Counted from the stretch's first letter, positions 48,947 through 58,766 are shown. The stretch is 64,000 nucleotides of DNA from Stakelama marina (GCF_018122655.1 NZ_JAGRQC010000003.1:62001-126000), one strand, 5' to 3'. A program made the numbers and translations. The notes: a model not told the origin generated them from the sequence alone.

Positions 48947-50273
48947 CGGCGACCGTCATTCCGTCGACGCGCAGGCTGGGGACGTTGACGCCGTAGCGAA
49001 AGCGCAGATCGTTCGCGGGCGTCATGGCGAGGAACATCGTCTTCAGATTGCCCGCGATGGTGATTTCGGCGACCGGGCGCGTAATCTCTCCGCCCTCGAT
49101 CAGGAACCCCGCCGCGCCGCGGCTGTAATCGCCGGTCACCGGATTGACGCCCTGCCCGATCAGTTCGGTCACCCAGACACCGTGTTCGATATCCTCGATC
49201 AGCGCGGTCGGGGTAATGTTGCCGACGTCCATATAGAGGTTGCTGGTCGCAATCCCGCCGCCGCGCCCGCCATGGCCGGTCGGTTCCAGGTCAAGCTGCC
49301 GCGCCGATGCGCTGTCGAGCAGCCAGGTTTCCAGCATGCCGTCCTCGACGATGACCGTCGGCGACACCGGCAGCCCTTCGCCGTCGAACGGGCGCGACCG
49401 CAGCCCGCGCGGCCGGTGCGGATCGTCGCGCAGGGTGATCCCCGGCGCGAACACCCGCTTGCCGAGCATGTCCTGCATGAAGCTGGTGCGCCGTGCGATC
49501 CGGCCGCCAGAGATCGCGCCGACGAACGCGCCGATAAGGCTCGCCCCGATACGCGGATCGAACACCACCGGCATCGTACCGCTGGAAAGCCGCGCCGGGT
49601 TCAGCCGCGACACCGCGCGTTCGCCCGCCCGCGCGCCGATATCGCCCGGCGCCTCCAGCGCGCTTTCGTGGCGCGTCGCGTGCGAGGCGTGATCGCGCTG
49701 CATGCCCGATCCCTTGCCGGCGACGACACTCGCCGAAACCGCATGATGCGTGGCGGCATAGCCATGCGCGAAGCCGTGGCTGGTGGCGAGCGCGACGACC
49801 GACCGGCTGGCCGAGGCGCCGGCGCCTTCGCTGTTGGTCACGCCGTCGACGGCGCGCGCGGCGGCCTCTGCCTCCATCGCGCGTTCTTTCAGCGTTTCGG
49901 GCGAAACATCCGCGCCGTCGTCGATATCGAGCGCGGGCGGCGATCCGTGGAGCAGCCGGTCGGCGGGCGCGAGGCCGCTCCAGCGATCCTCGCTCGCCTC
50001 GCGCGCCATGCGCACCGCACGCTCAGCCAGCGTATCGAGCGCGGTGTCGGTGAGTTCGGAGGTCGAAACGCTCGCCGATTTGCGGCCGAGAAATACGCGT
50101 AGCGTCAGTTCCGCGCCTTCGGAGCGTTCGACTTCCTCGAGGGCGCCGAGCCGTACCGCGACCGAAAGCGCCTCATTGGCGATGAAATTCGCATCGGCCG
50201 CCTCTGCGCCGTTGGCGACCGCACGTTCGACCGCTGCCTGGGCGCGTTCGCTTGCCTGATCCTTGTTGAGCAT
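48939..50273 (-). CDS. pmbA: TldD/PmbA-family metalloprotease PmbA
   Basis: A 444-residue PmbA/TldE-type protein. The TldD-PmbA fold is seen from LGALEEVERSEGAELTLRVFLGRKSASV, and the C-terminus has GVNPVTGDYSRGAAGFLIEGGEI. In E. coli it works with TldD to process microcin B17 and CcdA. TldD itself is not in the window. The ATG at 50273 is chosen over TTG at 50282; both lack a strong ribosome binding site. Confidence 0.9.
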   Translation of the reverse strand: MLNKDQASERAQAAVERAVANGAEAADANFIANEALSVAVRLGALEEVERSEGAELTLRVFLGRKSASVSTSELTDTALDTLAERAVRMAREASEDRWSGLAPADRLLHGSPPALDIDDGADVSPETLKERAMEAEAAARAVDGVTNSEGAGASASRSVVALATSHGFAHGYAATHHAVSASVVAGKGSGMQRDHASHATRHESALEAPGDIGARAGERAVSRLNPARLSSGTMPVVFDPRIGASLIGAFVGAISGGRIARRTSFMQDMLGKRVFAPGITLRDDPHRPRGLRSRPFDGEGLPVSPTVIVEDGMLETWLLDSASARQLDLEPTGHGGRGGGIATSNLYMDVGNITPTALIEDIEHGVWVTELIGQGVNPVTGDYSRGAAGFLIEGGEITRPVAEITIAGNLKTMFLAMTPANDLRFRYGVNVPSLRVDGMTVAGD

Positions 50274-50304
50274 CGACAGCAAGTAGGAAGGCGAGACGCC
50301 TACG

Positions 50305-51219
50305 TCAAAGCGCGGTTGCGGTTCCGACCACCAAAAAGGCCGCGAAAATCAGCAGGCCGGCGTCGCGGTTCGAACGAAAGCGCCGCAATGCGCTCGCCCC
50401 GTCCTGCGGCTTCAGCGTTACCACCTGCCAGACGAGATGGAGCGCGCCGGGCAGCAGCGCGAGCAGCGCGACCGGATCGGGGCGGACGACCCAAAGCGCC
50501 GCCCCCCAGAACAGGATGGCGAGGAGGTAGAATATCGCGACCCCCGGCCGCACCGCGCGGCCCAGTGCGCGCGCCGACGACCGCACACCGACCAGCGCGT
50601 CGTCCTCGACATCCTGCAGCGCATAGATGGTGTCATAGCCGATGACCCAGAAGATCGACCCCGCATAGATCAGGATACCGGCGACGCTCATTGCGCCGGT
50701 GACCGCCGCCCAGCCGACAAGCGCGGCCCAGGAAAAGACGAGTCCCAGCCACGCCTGCGGCCACCAGGTGATCCGCTTCATGAACGGATAGGCGGCAACC
50801 AGTGCAAGACTGCCGACCGCGATGGCGGCGGCGACGAGATTGAGCTGCAAAAGCACCACCAGCCCGACAAGACACAGCATCGCCAGCCACGCCCAGGCCG
50901 CCTTCAGCGACACCGCGCCGCTCGCCAGCGGTCGGCTGCGCGTGCGTTCTACCTGACGGTCGAGATCGCGGTCGACAATGTCGTTATAGGTGCAGCCAGC
51001 GCCGCGCATCGCGATCGCGCCGGCTAGGAACCACAGGAGCAGGCCCCAGCGAGAAATCGCTCCGCCCGACAGCGCGATCGCCCACGCCCCCGGCCAGAAC
51101 AGCAGCCACCAGCCGATCGGCCGGTCGAACCGCGCGAGCAGCGCATAGGGCCGCAGGCGTGCCGGCAGCATGCCGGTCAGCCCGCGATGTTCGGTATCGG
51201 GAACGGAGGTGTCGCTCAT
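50305..51219 (-). CDS. ubiA: 4-hydroxybenzoate polyprenyltransferase
   Basis: A 304-residue integral membrane UbiA that attaches the polyprenyl chain to 4-hydroxybenzoate in ubiquinone synthesis. The first Asp motif is NDIVDRDLDRQVERT and the second DTIYALQDVEDD, with about eight membrane segments. It works with the polyprenyl synthase at 24.9 kb and UbiG at 59.3 kb. It is 31 bases upstream of pmbA on the same strand. Confidence 0.95.
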   Translation of the reverse strand: MSDTSVPDTEHRGLTGMLPARLRPYALLARFDRPIGWWLLFWPGAWAIALSGGAISRWGLLLWFLAGAIAMRGAGCTYNDIVDRDLDRQVERTRSRPLASGAVSLKAAWAWLAMLCLVGLVVLLQLNLVAAAIAVGSLALVAAYPFMKRITWWPQAWLGLVFSWAALVGWAAVTGAMSVAGILIYAGSIFWVIGYDTIYALQDVEDDALVGVRSSARALGRAVRPGVAIFYLLAILFWGAALWVVRPDPVALLALLPGALHLVWQVVTLKPQDGASALRRFRSNRDAGLLIFAAFLVVGTATAL

Positions 51220-51245
51220 CGGCGCCCTGCTGCCACAAAGCGAGC

Positions 51246-51262
51246 GTTAAGCGAAGCTTAAC
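51246..51262 (+). promoter_or_regulatory. CtrA binding box upstream of the pilZ gene
   Basis: TTAA (51247-51250), seven bases, then TTAAC (51258-51262) matches the Caulobacter CtrA consensus TTAA-N7-TTAAC exactly. The site is an inverted repeat (GTTAAG/CTTAAC), so it reads on both strands. It lies 42 bases before the PilZ ATG, where CtrA would overlap the -35 region, and 27 bases from the divergent ubiA start. Confidence 0.7.
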
Positions 51263-51303
51263 CTTTTTCCGCGAGGCTGGCGGTCGAGTCGAAGGGAAAT
51301 TCG

Positions 51304-51636
51304 ATGGCTTCGAAGATGACGCGATATCAGCCCGCCGCGCCCGCGCTCGTCGATCAGCGCGCCGAGCCGCGCCACCCGGTGTTCATCACGCGGGCATCGG
51401 TTCGCCGTCACAGCGAGCCGCCGATCGAAGCCGCGCTGCACGACCTGTCCGCCTATGGCTGCCGCATCGCGTGTTCGGAGGAACCGGACGCGGGCGACCG
51501 GATCTGGCTGCGCTTTCAGGGCGGCATGCCGATCGCTGCGACCGTCATCTGGTCGAACCAGGGTTTTGCCGGCTGCCGGTTCGACGAACCGATTGAACGC
51601 AGCCTGGTCCGCGCACTGACGCTGAGAACCGATTGA
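51304..51636 (+). CDS. PilZ-domain protein
   Basis: A 110-residue single PilZ domain. The c-di-GMP binding pattern appears as RAEPRHP (RxxxR) followed by DLSAYGCRI (D/NxSxxG). PilZ proteins transduce c-di-GMP signals to motility or surface functions. It has a consensus CtrA box upstream and an AAGGGA ribosome binding site. The M20 peptidase follows 71 bases downstream. Confidence 0.88.
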   Translation: MASKMTRYQPAAPALVDQRAEPRHPVFITRASVRRHSEPPIEAALHDLSAYGCRIACSEEPDAGDRIWLRFQGGMPIAATVIWSNQGFAGCRFDEPIERSLVRALTLRTD

Positions 51637-51707
51637 TCGCTACCCCATAGCCTTTGCGCAACCGCTCTGGCATCAATCGCCCCCGACACCGAACAGGGGG
51701 ACGTGGC

Positions 51708-53108
51708 ATGCAATATTCTAAGCTTCTCGCGATCGCAGCGGCATTGGCGCTGCCGGGCGCTGCACATGCACAGCAGACCGGGCCCGACATGCCCCGAACC
51801 AAGGCCGGGCAGGAAGCACTCGACATTCTGAAGCACGCCGTTTCCGTGCCGACGGTGAAGGGCCGCGGCAACGTCCCCAAACTCGCCGCCTATCTGAAGC
51901 AGCGCCTGATCGACGGGGGCTTCGCGGCCGATGATGTCCATTTCGAACCGATCGGCGAGACCGGCTATCTGACCGCACGGTGGCCGGGACGCGACCGCAG
52001 CGCCAAGCCGATCGTGATCCTCGGCCATATGGACGTGGTCGAAGCCAAGCCGTCCGACTGGGAGCGCGATCCGTTCAAGCCGATCGTCGAGAACGGGTAT
52101 ATCTACGGACGCGGATCGCTCGACGACAAGGGCGATAGCGCGGTCGCGATCGCGGCGCTGCTTGAGCTCAAGCGGCAGGGCTGGACGCCGGCGCGCGATA
52201 TCGTCCTGTTGCTGACCGGCGACGAAGAGACCGACATGAAGACGACCGCCGCGGCGGCGGAGAAACTGTCGAATGCGGGCCTCGTCCTCAACGCCGATTC
52301 GGGCGGCGGGCTGCTCGGCGAGGACGGCAAGCCGATCGCTTACGGCATCCAGGCGGGCGAAAAGACCTATGCCGACTTCACGCTGACCGTCACCGATCCC
52401 GGCGGACATTCGAGCCGCCCCGACGACACCAACGCCATCGCGATGCTGTCGCGCGGGCTGGCGAAGCTGGGGGACTATCGCTTTCCCGCACAGATCAGCC
52501 CGCTGACCAAGGCCTATTGGGAAGGCAGCGCGCCGCGCACACCGGGCAAGGTTGGTGAGGCGATGGCCGCCTTCGCCGCCGATCCGACGAACAAGCAGGC
52601 CGCCGACACGCTGTCGGCCGAGCCCGAATATGTCGGCATCGTGCGCACGACCTGCGTGCCGACGATGATCCATGGCGGGCACGCGCCCAACGCGCTTCCG
52701 CAGAGCGTCGAGGCGAACGTCAATTGCCGCATCTTCCCCGGCACGAGCATCGAGGAGGTTAGGAAGCGGCTGGGCGACGTGCTCGGCGACGGCGCGATCA
52801 AGGTCGCCTACAAGCCGTCGGGATCGATCCCCGCGCCCGAATCGCCCCTCGATCCCAAGGTGGTGAAGGCGGTAACCGACGCCATCGCCGCGCGCGCGCC
52901 GGGCGTGCCGGTAATCCCCGACATGTCGGCGGGTGCGACCGACAGCATGTTCTTCCGCGCCAAGGGCATTCCCGCATACGGCGTCAACAGCACCTTCATG
53001 AAGGCGTCGGACGATTATGCGCACGGCCTGAACGAACGGCTCCCGCTCGCCACGATCGATCCCGGCGTGAAGCAGTGGGAAGCGGTGCTGCGCGCGCTGG
53101 CGAAATAG
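51708..53108 (+). CDS. Secreted M20/M28-type peptidase
   Basis: A 466-residue exported peptidase with a signal peptide (ALALPGAAHAQQ). The metal-binding motifs are VILGHMDVVEA, RGSLDDKGD and LLLTGDEETDMKTT, and DPGGHSSRPDDTNA is the usual dimer-domain element. It would be an aminoacylase or carboxypeptidase in the periplasm. The ATG at 51708 follows GGGGGACG. rsmE starts five bases after its stop. Confidence 0.9.
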   Translation: MQYSKLLAIAAALALPGAAHAQQTGPDMPRTKAGQEALDILKHAVSVPTVKGRGNVPKLAAYLKQRLIDGGFAADDVHFEPIGETGYLTARWPGRDRSAKPIVILGHMDVVEAKPSDWERDPFKPIVENGYIYGRGSLDDKGDSAVAIAALLELKRQGWTPARDIVLLLTGDEETDMKTTAAAAEKLSNAGLVLNADSGGGLLGEDGKPIAYGIQAGEKTYADFTLTVTDPGGHSSRPDDTNAIAMLSRGLAKLGDYRFPAQISPLTKAYWEGSAPRTPGKVGEAMAAFAADPTNKQAADTLSAEPEYVGIVRTTCVPTMIHGGHAPNALPQSVEANVNCRIFPGTSIEEVRKRLGDVLGDGAIKVAYKPSGSIPAPESPLDPKVVKAVTDAIAARAPGVPVIPDMSAGATDSMFFRAKGIPAYGVNSTFMKASDDYAHGLNERLPLATIDPGVKQWEAVLRALAK

Positions 53109-53113
53109 CGCTG

Positions 53114-53857
53114 ATGGTGGCGACGCCCGCCTGGCCCCCGCAATCGACGCCGCGGCTGTTCGTCGGCGAGACGCTGTCGGCGGGGCAGCGCATTCGTCTG
53201 GACGCAGCGCAGGCGCATTACCTGATTTCGGTGATGCGGACGGGCGAAGGCGATCCGGTGAAGCTGTGCGACGACGTGACGGGCGAATGGCTCGGCATCG
53301 CGCGCGAGGTACGCAAGCGCGACCTGGTGCTCGAGGTGACCGAGCAGCTTCGGACGCGCGAGCCGGTGCCCGACCTGTGGCTGTGCCTGTCGCCGATCAA
53401 GAAGGGCCGCATCGACTGGATGGTCGAAAAGGCCTGCGAACTGGGCGTCGCTAGAGTGGTGCCGGTGCTGACGCGGCGCGGCGTGGTCGACAAGGTCAAG
53501 ACCGACCGGCTCGAGGCGCATATGGTCGAGGCTGCCGAGCAATGCGCGCGCACCGCGCTGCCCGAACTTGCCGAGCCGGTGAAGCTCGACCGGATGCTCG
53601 GCGACTGGCCCGAGGGGCGGACGCTGTTCTTCGCCGACGAGGAAGGCGGCGCGCCCGCGCTCGAGGCGATGCGCGGCGCACCCGGTCCGGCGGCGATCCT
53701 GATCGGCCCCGAAGGCGGCTTCGACGACGAAGAGCGCGCGGCGATCAAGGCGTTACCGCAGGCACGCGGAATCTCGCTCGGACCGCGCATCCTGCGCGCC
53801 GATACCGCGGCAGCAGCGGCGGTTACGCTGTGGATGGCCGCGGCGGGCGATTGGTGA
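53114..53857 (+). CDS. rsmE: 16S rRNA (uracil1498-N3)-methyltransferase RsmE
   Basis: A 247-residue RsmE of the SPOUT (knotted) methyltransferase fold. The AdoMet-binding knot is LIGPEGGFDDEE and LGPRILRADTAAAAA. It methylates U1498 of 16S rRNA. The ATG at 53114 follows the peptidase stop. gshA follows with a 43-base gap. Confidence 0.93.
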   Translation: MVATPAWPPQSTPRLFVGETLSAGQRIRLDAAQAHYLISVMRTGEGDPVKLCDDVTGEWLGIAREVRKRDLVLEVTEQLRTREPVPDLWLCLSPIKKGRIDWMVEKACELGVARVVPVLTRRGVVDKVKTDRLEAHMVEAAEQCARTALPELAEPVKLDRMLGDWPEGRTLFFADEEGGAPALEAMRGAPGPAAILIGPEGGFDDEERAAIKALPQARGISLGPRILRADTAAAAAVTLWMAAAGDW

Positions 53858-53900
53858 GCGGCACTGGCGCCGGGCGCGCGCCATCGCTACATGGCGCGCC

Positions 53901-55274
53901 ATGAGCACGAAAACGGTTTCGAACAGCAACGCGGCGCCGATCGAGGATCGTGCTCAGCTTGTCGACTATTTCGCATCGGGCGAGAAGCCGCGCGAGCGCT
54001 GGCGCATCGGTACCGAGCACGAGAAATTCGTCTACAAGCTCGACGATCTCCATGCGCCCTCCTGGGAGGAACCGGGCGGCATACGGGACCTGCTGAACGC
54101 GCTCACCGAATTCGGCTGGCAGCCGGTCGAGGAGGGCGGCAAGATCATCGCGCTCAGCGGCCCCGACGGCACCGTCAGCCTCGAGCCTGCCGGCCAGCTC
54201 GAACTGTCGGGCGCGCCGCTCGACAATATCCACCAGACCTGCGCCGAGGCCGACCGCCACCTCAAACAGGTGAAGGCGGTGGGCGAGAAGCTGGGGCTCG
54301 GCTTTCTCGGGCTCGGCATGTGGCCCGACAAGGCGCGAAGCGACCTGCCGATGATGCCCAAGGGGCGCTACGGCATCATGGCCAATCACATGCCGAAGGT
54401 CGGCTCGCTCGGCCTCGACATGATGCTTCGGACCTGCACGATCCAGGTCAATCTCGACTATTCCAGCGAAGCCGACATGGCGAAGAAGTTTCGCGTCGGG
54501 CTCGCGCTCCAGCCGCTCGCGACCGCGCTGTTCGCCAATTCGCCGTTCACCGAGCGCAAGCCCAACGGCTTCCTGTCGTTCCGCAGCCATATCTGGTCAG
54601 ACACCGACCCACATCGCACCGGGATGCTGCCCTTCGTCTTCGAAGACGGGTTCGGGTACGAACGCTATGCCGATTACGCACTCGATGTGCCGATGTACTT
54701 CGTCTATCGCGACGGCAAATATATCGACGCGGCGGGCCTAAGTTTCCGCGATTTCCTGAACGGCGAACTGTCGGTACTACCCGGCGAGAAGCCAACGATG
54801 GACGACTGGGCCGATCACCTCTCGACCGCGTTCCCCGAGGTCCGGCTCAAGACCTTCCTCGAGATGCGCGGCGCCGATGGCGGACCGTGGGGGCGGATCT
54901 GCGCACTGCCGGCGCTGTGGGTCGGACTGCTCTACGACGACGGCGCGCTGGGTGCGGCTTGGGACGTGGTGAAGCACTGGACGATCGAGGAGCGGCAGGA
55001 GCTGCGTGACTGGGTACCGAAGCTGGGCCTCGACGCACCCGTCCCCGGCGGGCGCACGCTTGGCGATCTCGCGCCCGAAATCCTCGACATAGCGAATGCC
55101 GGGCTGACCGCGCGCGCGCGGCTCAACGGTTCGGGCGACAACGAAACCGGCTTTCTCGACCCGCTGCGCGAGATCGTGCGCACCGGCAAGGTACCGGCGC
55201 AGGTCCTGCTCGACCATTATCACGGCGAATGGGGCGGCGATGTCTGCCGCATCTATGCCGAGACGCGGTTCTAG
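53901..55274 (+). CDS. gshA: Glutamate-cysteine ligase (plant-type)
   Basis: A 457-residue glutamate-cysteine ligase of the alphaproteobacterial/plant type, the first enzyme of glutathione synthesis. It has WRIGTEHEKFVY, SLEPAGQLELSGAPL and GYERYADYALDVPMYF motifs. The ubiA...rsmE-gshA order is seen in other alphaproteobacteria, with the PilZ and M20 genes inserted here. gshB is not in the window. Confidence 0.93.
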   Translation: MSTKTVSNSNAAPIEDRAQLVDYFASGEKPRERWRIGTEHEKFVYKLDDLHAPSWEEPGGIRDLLNALTEFGWQPVEEGGKIIALSGPDGTVSLEPAGQLELSGAPLDNIHQTCAEADRHLKQVKAVGEKLGLGFLGLGMWPDKARSDLPMMPKGRYGIMANHMPKVGSLGLDMMLRTCTIQVNLDYSSEADMAKKFRVGLALQPLATALFANSPFTERKPNGFLSFRSHIWSDTDPHRTGMLPFVFEDGFGYERYADYALDVPMYFVYRDGKYIDAAGLSFRDFLNGELSVLPGEKPTMDDWADHLSTAFPEVRLKTFLEMRGADGGPWGRICALPALWVGLLYDDGALGAAWDVVKHWTIEERQELRDWVPKLGLDAPVPGGRTLGDLAPEILDIANAGLTARARLNGSGDNETGFLDPLREIVRTGKVPAQVLLDHYHGEWGGDVCRIYAETRF

Positions 55275-55295
55275 CTCTCGCCCGAACGCTCGACG

Positions 55296-55361
55296 CGCTC
55301 GTCCTGAGCTCGTCGAAGGGTGTTTTCCGCCACGCGGATTCGACAGGCTCAGCCTGAGCGC
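55296..55361. repeat. Inverted repeat (TTCGACAGGCTCAG family)
   Basis: The right arm contains TTCGACAGGCTCAGCCTGAG (55339-55358). The left arm, read on the opposite strand, is TTCGACGAGCTCAGGACGAG, about 17 of 22 positions identical. It fills the space between the convergent gshA and ICMT genes. This motif is frequent between genes in sphingomonads. Confidence 0.7.
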
Positions 55362-55370
55362 GGTGGATGG

Positions 55371-56693
55371 TCAGGCTTCGGTTGCCGGGGCGGCGGGACC
55401 ACGAGGCTTGCCCTTGATCCACGCAAAGAAGCGCGGCACCGGGCCGTTGCGCTCCATCCAGTCGTAATAGGCGACGTAATCGGGATCGGCGAGCAGGTGC
55501 CGTTCCTCTGTCCGTGCGCGCCAGTAATAGACGCCCGACACCACCCCCATCAGCAGCGTCGCACGCACCGCATCGGTCCAGCTTCCCGTGGTCAGCACCG
55601 GGATGGTCGACAACCACCAGAACAGGTTCTTCGACAGATAGGCAGGATGGCGTGACAGGGCATAGGGACCGTTGGTCAGGATGCCGCGATTGGTGAGGTT
55701 CGAGAAGCGAAAGCCGAATGCGACCGTCGCCCAGGCATAGATCGCCGTCAGCACGACCAGCACCACGCCGACACCTGCAAGCAGGACGGGGTGGCCGGCG
55801 AACCACCAGGTCCATTCCTTCGTGCCCTGATGGTAATCGAGCGGTCCGCCATCGCTCATCAGCGTGAAGGGCGGATAGCAGATCAGCGCCGCGACCCAGG
55901 CGGCGGCAAAGGGATTGGCGCTGCGGATATGCGCATCGAGCGGCTTCATCGTCAGCATGTAGCCGACCGTCGCGAACGCCACATCGACGACGAACATGAA
56001 GGTGATGAGCCAGTTGGCGAGCGCCACCGGGTCGTGAAGCAGCCGACTGGTGTCGCCGCGCACGAAATCACCGAACCCCGGCGGCACGATCGCCAGCATG
56101 AAGGCCAGGAAGAAACCCTTTACCGCCCAGCTTCGCATATGATCGTAGATCGCCTCGCGGTCGATCGGCTCGTCGAGGCCCAGCACCCAGGCGCCGAGCG
56201 TCCATGCGCCGTCCTTCGGCGCGACCAGATGACGGTCGAGCCACAGGACATAGGGAATCGAGAGCGCGACGATCGCCGGCGCGGCATTTTCCAGCGCCCA
56301 CATCGCAAAGGGAAACGGCGCCCATTCGCTCGACCAGTAAAAGCGGCAGGTGACATAGACGAGCGCGATCGCGGCCCAGGTCAGCCACAGTCCGACCAGC
56401 TTGGTCAGGCTGATATCGATCGTTTCGCGCCACGGGCGCCGTGCCGACCAGTCGATGCCCGTCGATGGATTGCGGTGTACCTTGTCGACAAAGATCGCGA
56501 CGAAGAGCATCGGCACCGCGCAGGCAAGCAGATTGACCAGCGCGGCATAGGGGCCGTCCATGCCGTAATGACGCGCCACCGCCATCCAGGCGATCAGCCC
56601 CGCGAGCCCGGCAAACCCCGTGCGCGCGCTTACCGCCGAGCGTGGGCGGGGATCGACGGAAATCGCGCGGGAGAGAGCGGCATCGTAAAACAT
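55371..56693 (-). CDS. Isoprenylcysteine carboxyl methyltransferase-family membrane protein
   Basis: A 440-residue protein with about nine to ten membrane helices. The C-terminal third has the ICMT/PEMT-like motif NGPYALSRHPAYLSKNLFWW with EERHLLADPDYVAYY, the AdoMet binding pattern. The N-terminal half is a large hydrophobic region of unknown role, longer than a usual ICMT. The ATG at 56693 is chosen. The substrate is not known. Confidence 0.75.
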   Translation of the reverse strand: MFYDAALSRAISVDPRPRSAVSARTGFAGLAGLIAWMAVARHYGMDGPYAALVNLLACAVPMLFVAIFVDKVHRNPSTGIDWSARRPWRETIDISLTKLVGLWLTWAAIALVYVTCRFYWSSEWAPFPFAMWALENAAPAIVALSIPYVLWLDRHLVAPKDGAWTLGAWVLGLDEPIDREAIYDHMRSWAVKGFFLAFMLAIVPPGFGDFVRGDTSRLLHDPVALANWLITFMFVVDVAFATVGYMLTMKPLDAHIRSANPFAAAWVAALICYPPFTLMSDGGPLDYHQGTKEWTWWFAGHPVLLAGVGVVLVVLTAIYAWATVAFGFRFSNLTNRGILTNGPYALSRHPAYLSKNLFWWLSTIPVLTTGSWTDAVRATLLMGVVSGVYYWRARTEERHLLADPDYVAYYDWMERNGPVPRFFAWIKGKPRGPAAPATEA

Positions 56694-56844
56694 CGCGGAA
56701 TTGCTAGCGCCCAATGGTAAGCAACCCGTGAAGCCTTTGGGGGCGGAGTACGGCAAGGGACTGGACGGACCGCCGTTTCGTGCCGTAACAATATTTCATC
56801 CTTCGATTTTAGAAGCCGTCTCCCAACCGAAAGGTCCGCCATCG

Positions 56845-58752
56845 ATGATCCGCCGACTTGCGCTTGCCGCCCTGCTACTGTCGTCCACCGCAGCCAGCGC
56901 TCAGCAGATCTCCAAACCCGATCCCGTTCCGTTCGAGAACACGATCCCCGAGGCGCGCGACATCGCCTATCCGGGCACGATCGAGATCAATGTCGATGCG
57001 ACCAACACTCAGCAGCGCATCTTCACCGTCGAGGAGACGATCCCCGTCGCCAAGGCCGGGCCGATGACGCTGCTCTATCCGAAATGGATACCGGGCCATC
57101 ATTCGCCGACCGGACCGATCGACAAGCTTGCCGGGCTGCACATCACGGCGAACGGCAAGGACGTCGCCTGGACGCGCGATCCGGTCGATGTCGCGGCCTA
57201 TCATATCGACGTGCCCGAGGGTGCGAAGGAACTGAAGCTCAGTTTTCAGTTCCTGTCGCCGACGCGGACCAATCAGGGCCGCGTGATGATGACCGACGAG
57301 ATGCTGAGCCTGCAGTTCGACAAGATGACGCTGTATCCGGCCGGCTATTATGTCCGCGACATTCCCGTCGTCGCGACGGTCAAATATCCCGAGGGATGGA
57401 CGGCCGCGTCTGCGCTGCGCGCCAACACGCGCGGATCGACCTATGCCTATGAAAAGACCAATTATCAGGTGCTGGTCGATTCGCCGATCATCGCTGGTGC
57501 GCATTACAAGAAATGGGCGCTGTCGCCGAAGGTGACGCTGAACGCCGTTGCCGATACCGCCAAGGAACTGGACGCGACGCCAGAGCAGATCGCCGCGCAC
57601 AAACGGCTCGTCGAACAGGCGGTCAAGCTCTACGGCGCCGAGCATTACGACCATTATGATTTCCTGCTGACGATTTCCGACACGCTGGGCGGAATCGGCC
57701 TCGAACATCATCGCAGTTCCGAAGACGGCGTCAAAACGGGATATTTCACCAAATGGGACGACAATCCCTATTCGCGCAATCTGCTGCCGCACGAATACAA
57801 CCATAGCTGGGATGGCAAATATCGCCGCCCGGCCGATCTCTGGACGCCAGATTACCGGATGCCGATGCGCGACAGCGGGCTGTGGGTGTATGAGGGGCAG
57901 GACCAGTTTTGGGGCTATGTCCTCCAGACGCGATCGGGCCTTGTGTCCAAACAGACCACGCTCGACGAATATGCGCTGATCGCCTCGAACCTCGACACGG
58001 CGCCCGCCCGCCAGTGGCGTCCGCTGATCGACACGACGAACGACCCGATCATCTCGCAGCGCCGCCCCCGCGGCTGGTACAGCTGGCAGCGCTCGGAAGA
58101 TTATTACAACGAAGGGCTGCTCGTCTGGATGGAAGTCGATTCGATCCTGCGCGAGCAATCGGGCGGCAAGAAGTCGCTCGACGATTTCGCGAGAGCGTTC
58201 TTCGGTATGAACGACGGCGACTGGGGGGAGCTCACTTATAATTTCGACGATGTCGTCGCGACGCTGAACAGCATCGTGCCCTATGACTGGGCATCGCTCC
58301 TCAAGAAGCGGCTGACCGCCGTCGGCGCGCCGGCGCCGCTCAAGGGCTTCGAACGCAACGGGTACAAGCTCGTCTATAACAGCACGCCGAACGGTTTCCT
58401 CGAGAAGCTGGACAAGAACCGCAAGCGCGTCGACGTCAGCCGCTCGGTCGGCATCGTCGCCGATACCGATGGCGACATCTCCAGCGTGATCTGGGACAGC
58501 CCAGCATTCAAGCAGGGCCTGGATACCGGCAGCAAGATCGTCGCGGTCAACGGAATGGAGTTCAGCGGCGACCGGATGAAGGACGCCATCACCGCGGCGA
58601 AGGGCACGCAGACGCCGGTCAGGCTGTTGGTGAAGGAGGGCGAACGCTACCGTGATATCGCCATCGACTATCACGATGGGCTGCGCTATCCGCACCTCGA
58701 AAAAATCGGGAAGGGCGAAACCGGGCTCGACCGGCTGCTCGCTCCCAAATAA
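56845..58752 (+). CDS. M61-family aminopeptidase (glycyl aminopeptidase-like), secreted
   Basis: A 635-residue exported metallopeptidase with a signal (ALAALLLSSTAASAQQ). Zinc motif HEYNH is at 316-320, in LPHEYNHSWDGKYRRP, and the downstream Glu is in VYEGQDQFW. The C-terminus is a PDZ domain (VGIVADTDGDISSVIWDSPAF to GMEFSGDRMKDAI). M61 members cleave N-terminal Gly or Ala. The ATG at 56845 is used; the upstream extension is antisense to the divergent gene. Confidence 0.92.
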   Translation: MIRRLALAALLLSSTAASAQQISKPDPVPFENTIPEARDIAYPGTIEINVDATNTQQRIFTVEETIPVAKAGPMTLLYPKWIPGHHSPTGPIDKLAGLHITANGKDVAWTRDPVDVAAYHIDVPEGAKELKLSFQFLSPTRTNQGRVMMTDEMLSLQFDKMTLYPAGYYVRDIPVVATVKYPEGWTAASALRANTRGSTYAYEKTNYQVLVDSPIIAGAHYKKWALSPKVTLNAVADTAKELDATPEQIAAHKRLVEQAVKLYGAEHYDHYDFLLTISDTLGGIGLEHHRSSEDGVKTGYFTKWDDNPYSRNLLPHEYNHSWDGKYRRPADLWTPDYRMPMRDSGLWVYEGQDQFWGYVLQTRSGLVSKQTTLDEYALIASNLDTAPARQWRPLIDTTNDPIISQRRPRGWYSWQRSEDYYNEGLLVWMEVDSILREQSGGKKSLDDFARAFFGMNDGDWGELTYNFDDVVATLNSIVPYDWASLLKKRLTAVGAPAPLKGFERNGYKLVYNSTPNGFLEKLDKNRKRVDVSRSVGIVADTDGDISSVIWDSPAFKQGLDTGSKIVAVNGMEFSGDRMKDAITAAKGTQTPVRLLVKEGERYRDIAIDYHDGLRYPHLEKIGKGETGLDRLLAPK

Positions 58753-58766
58753 GCCAAGGAGCGAAA

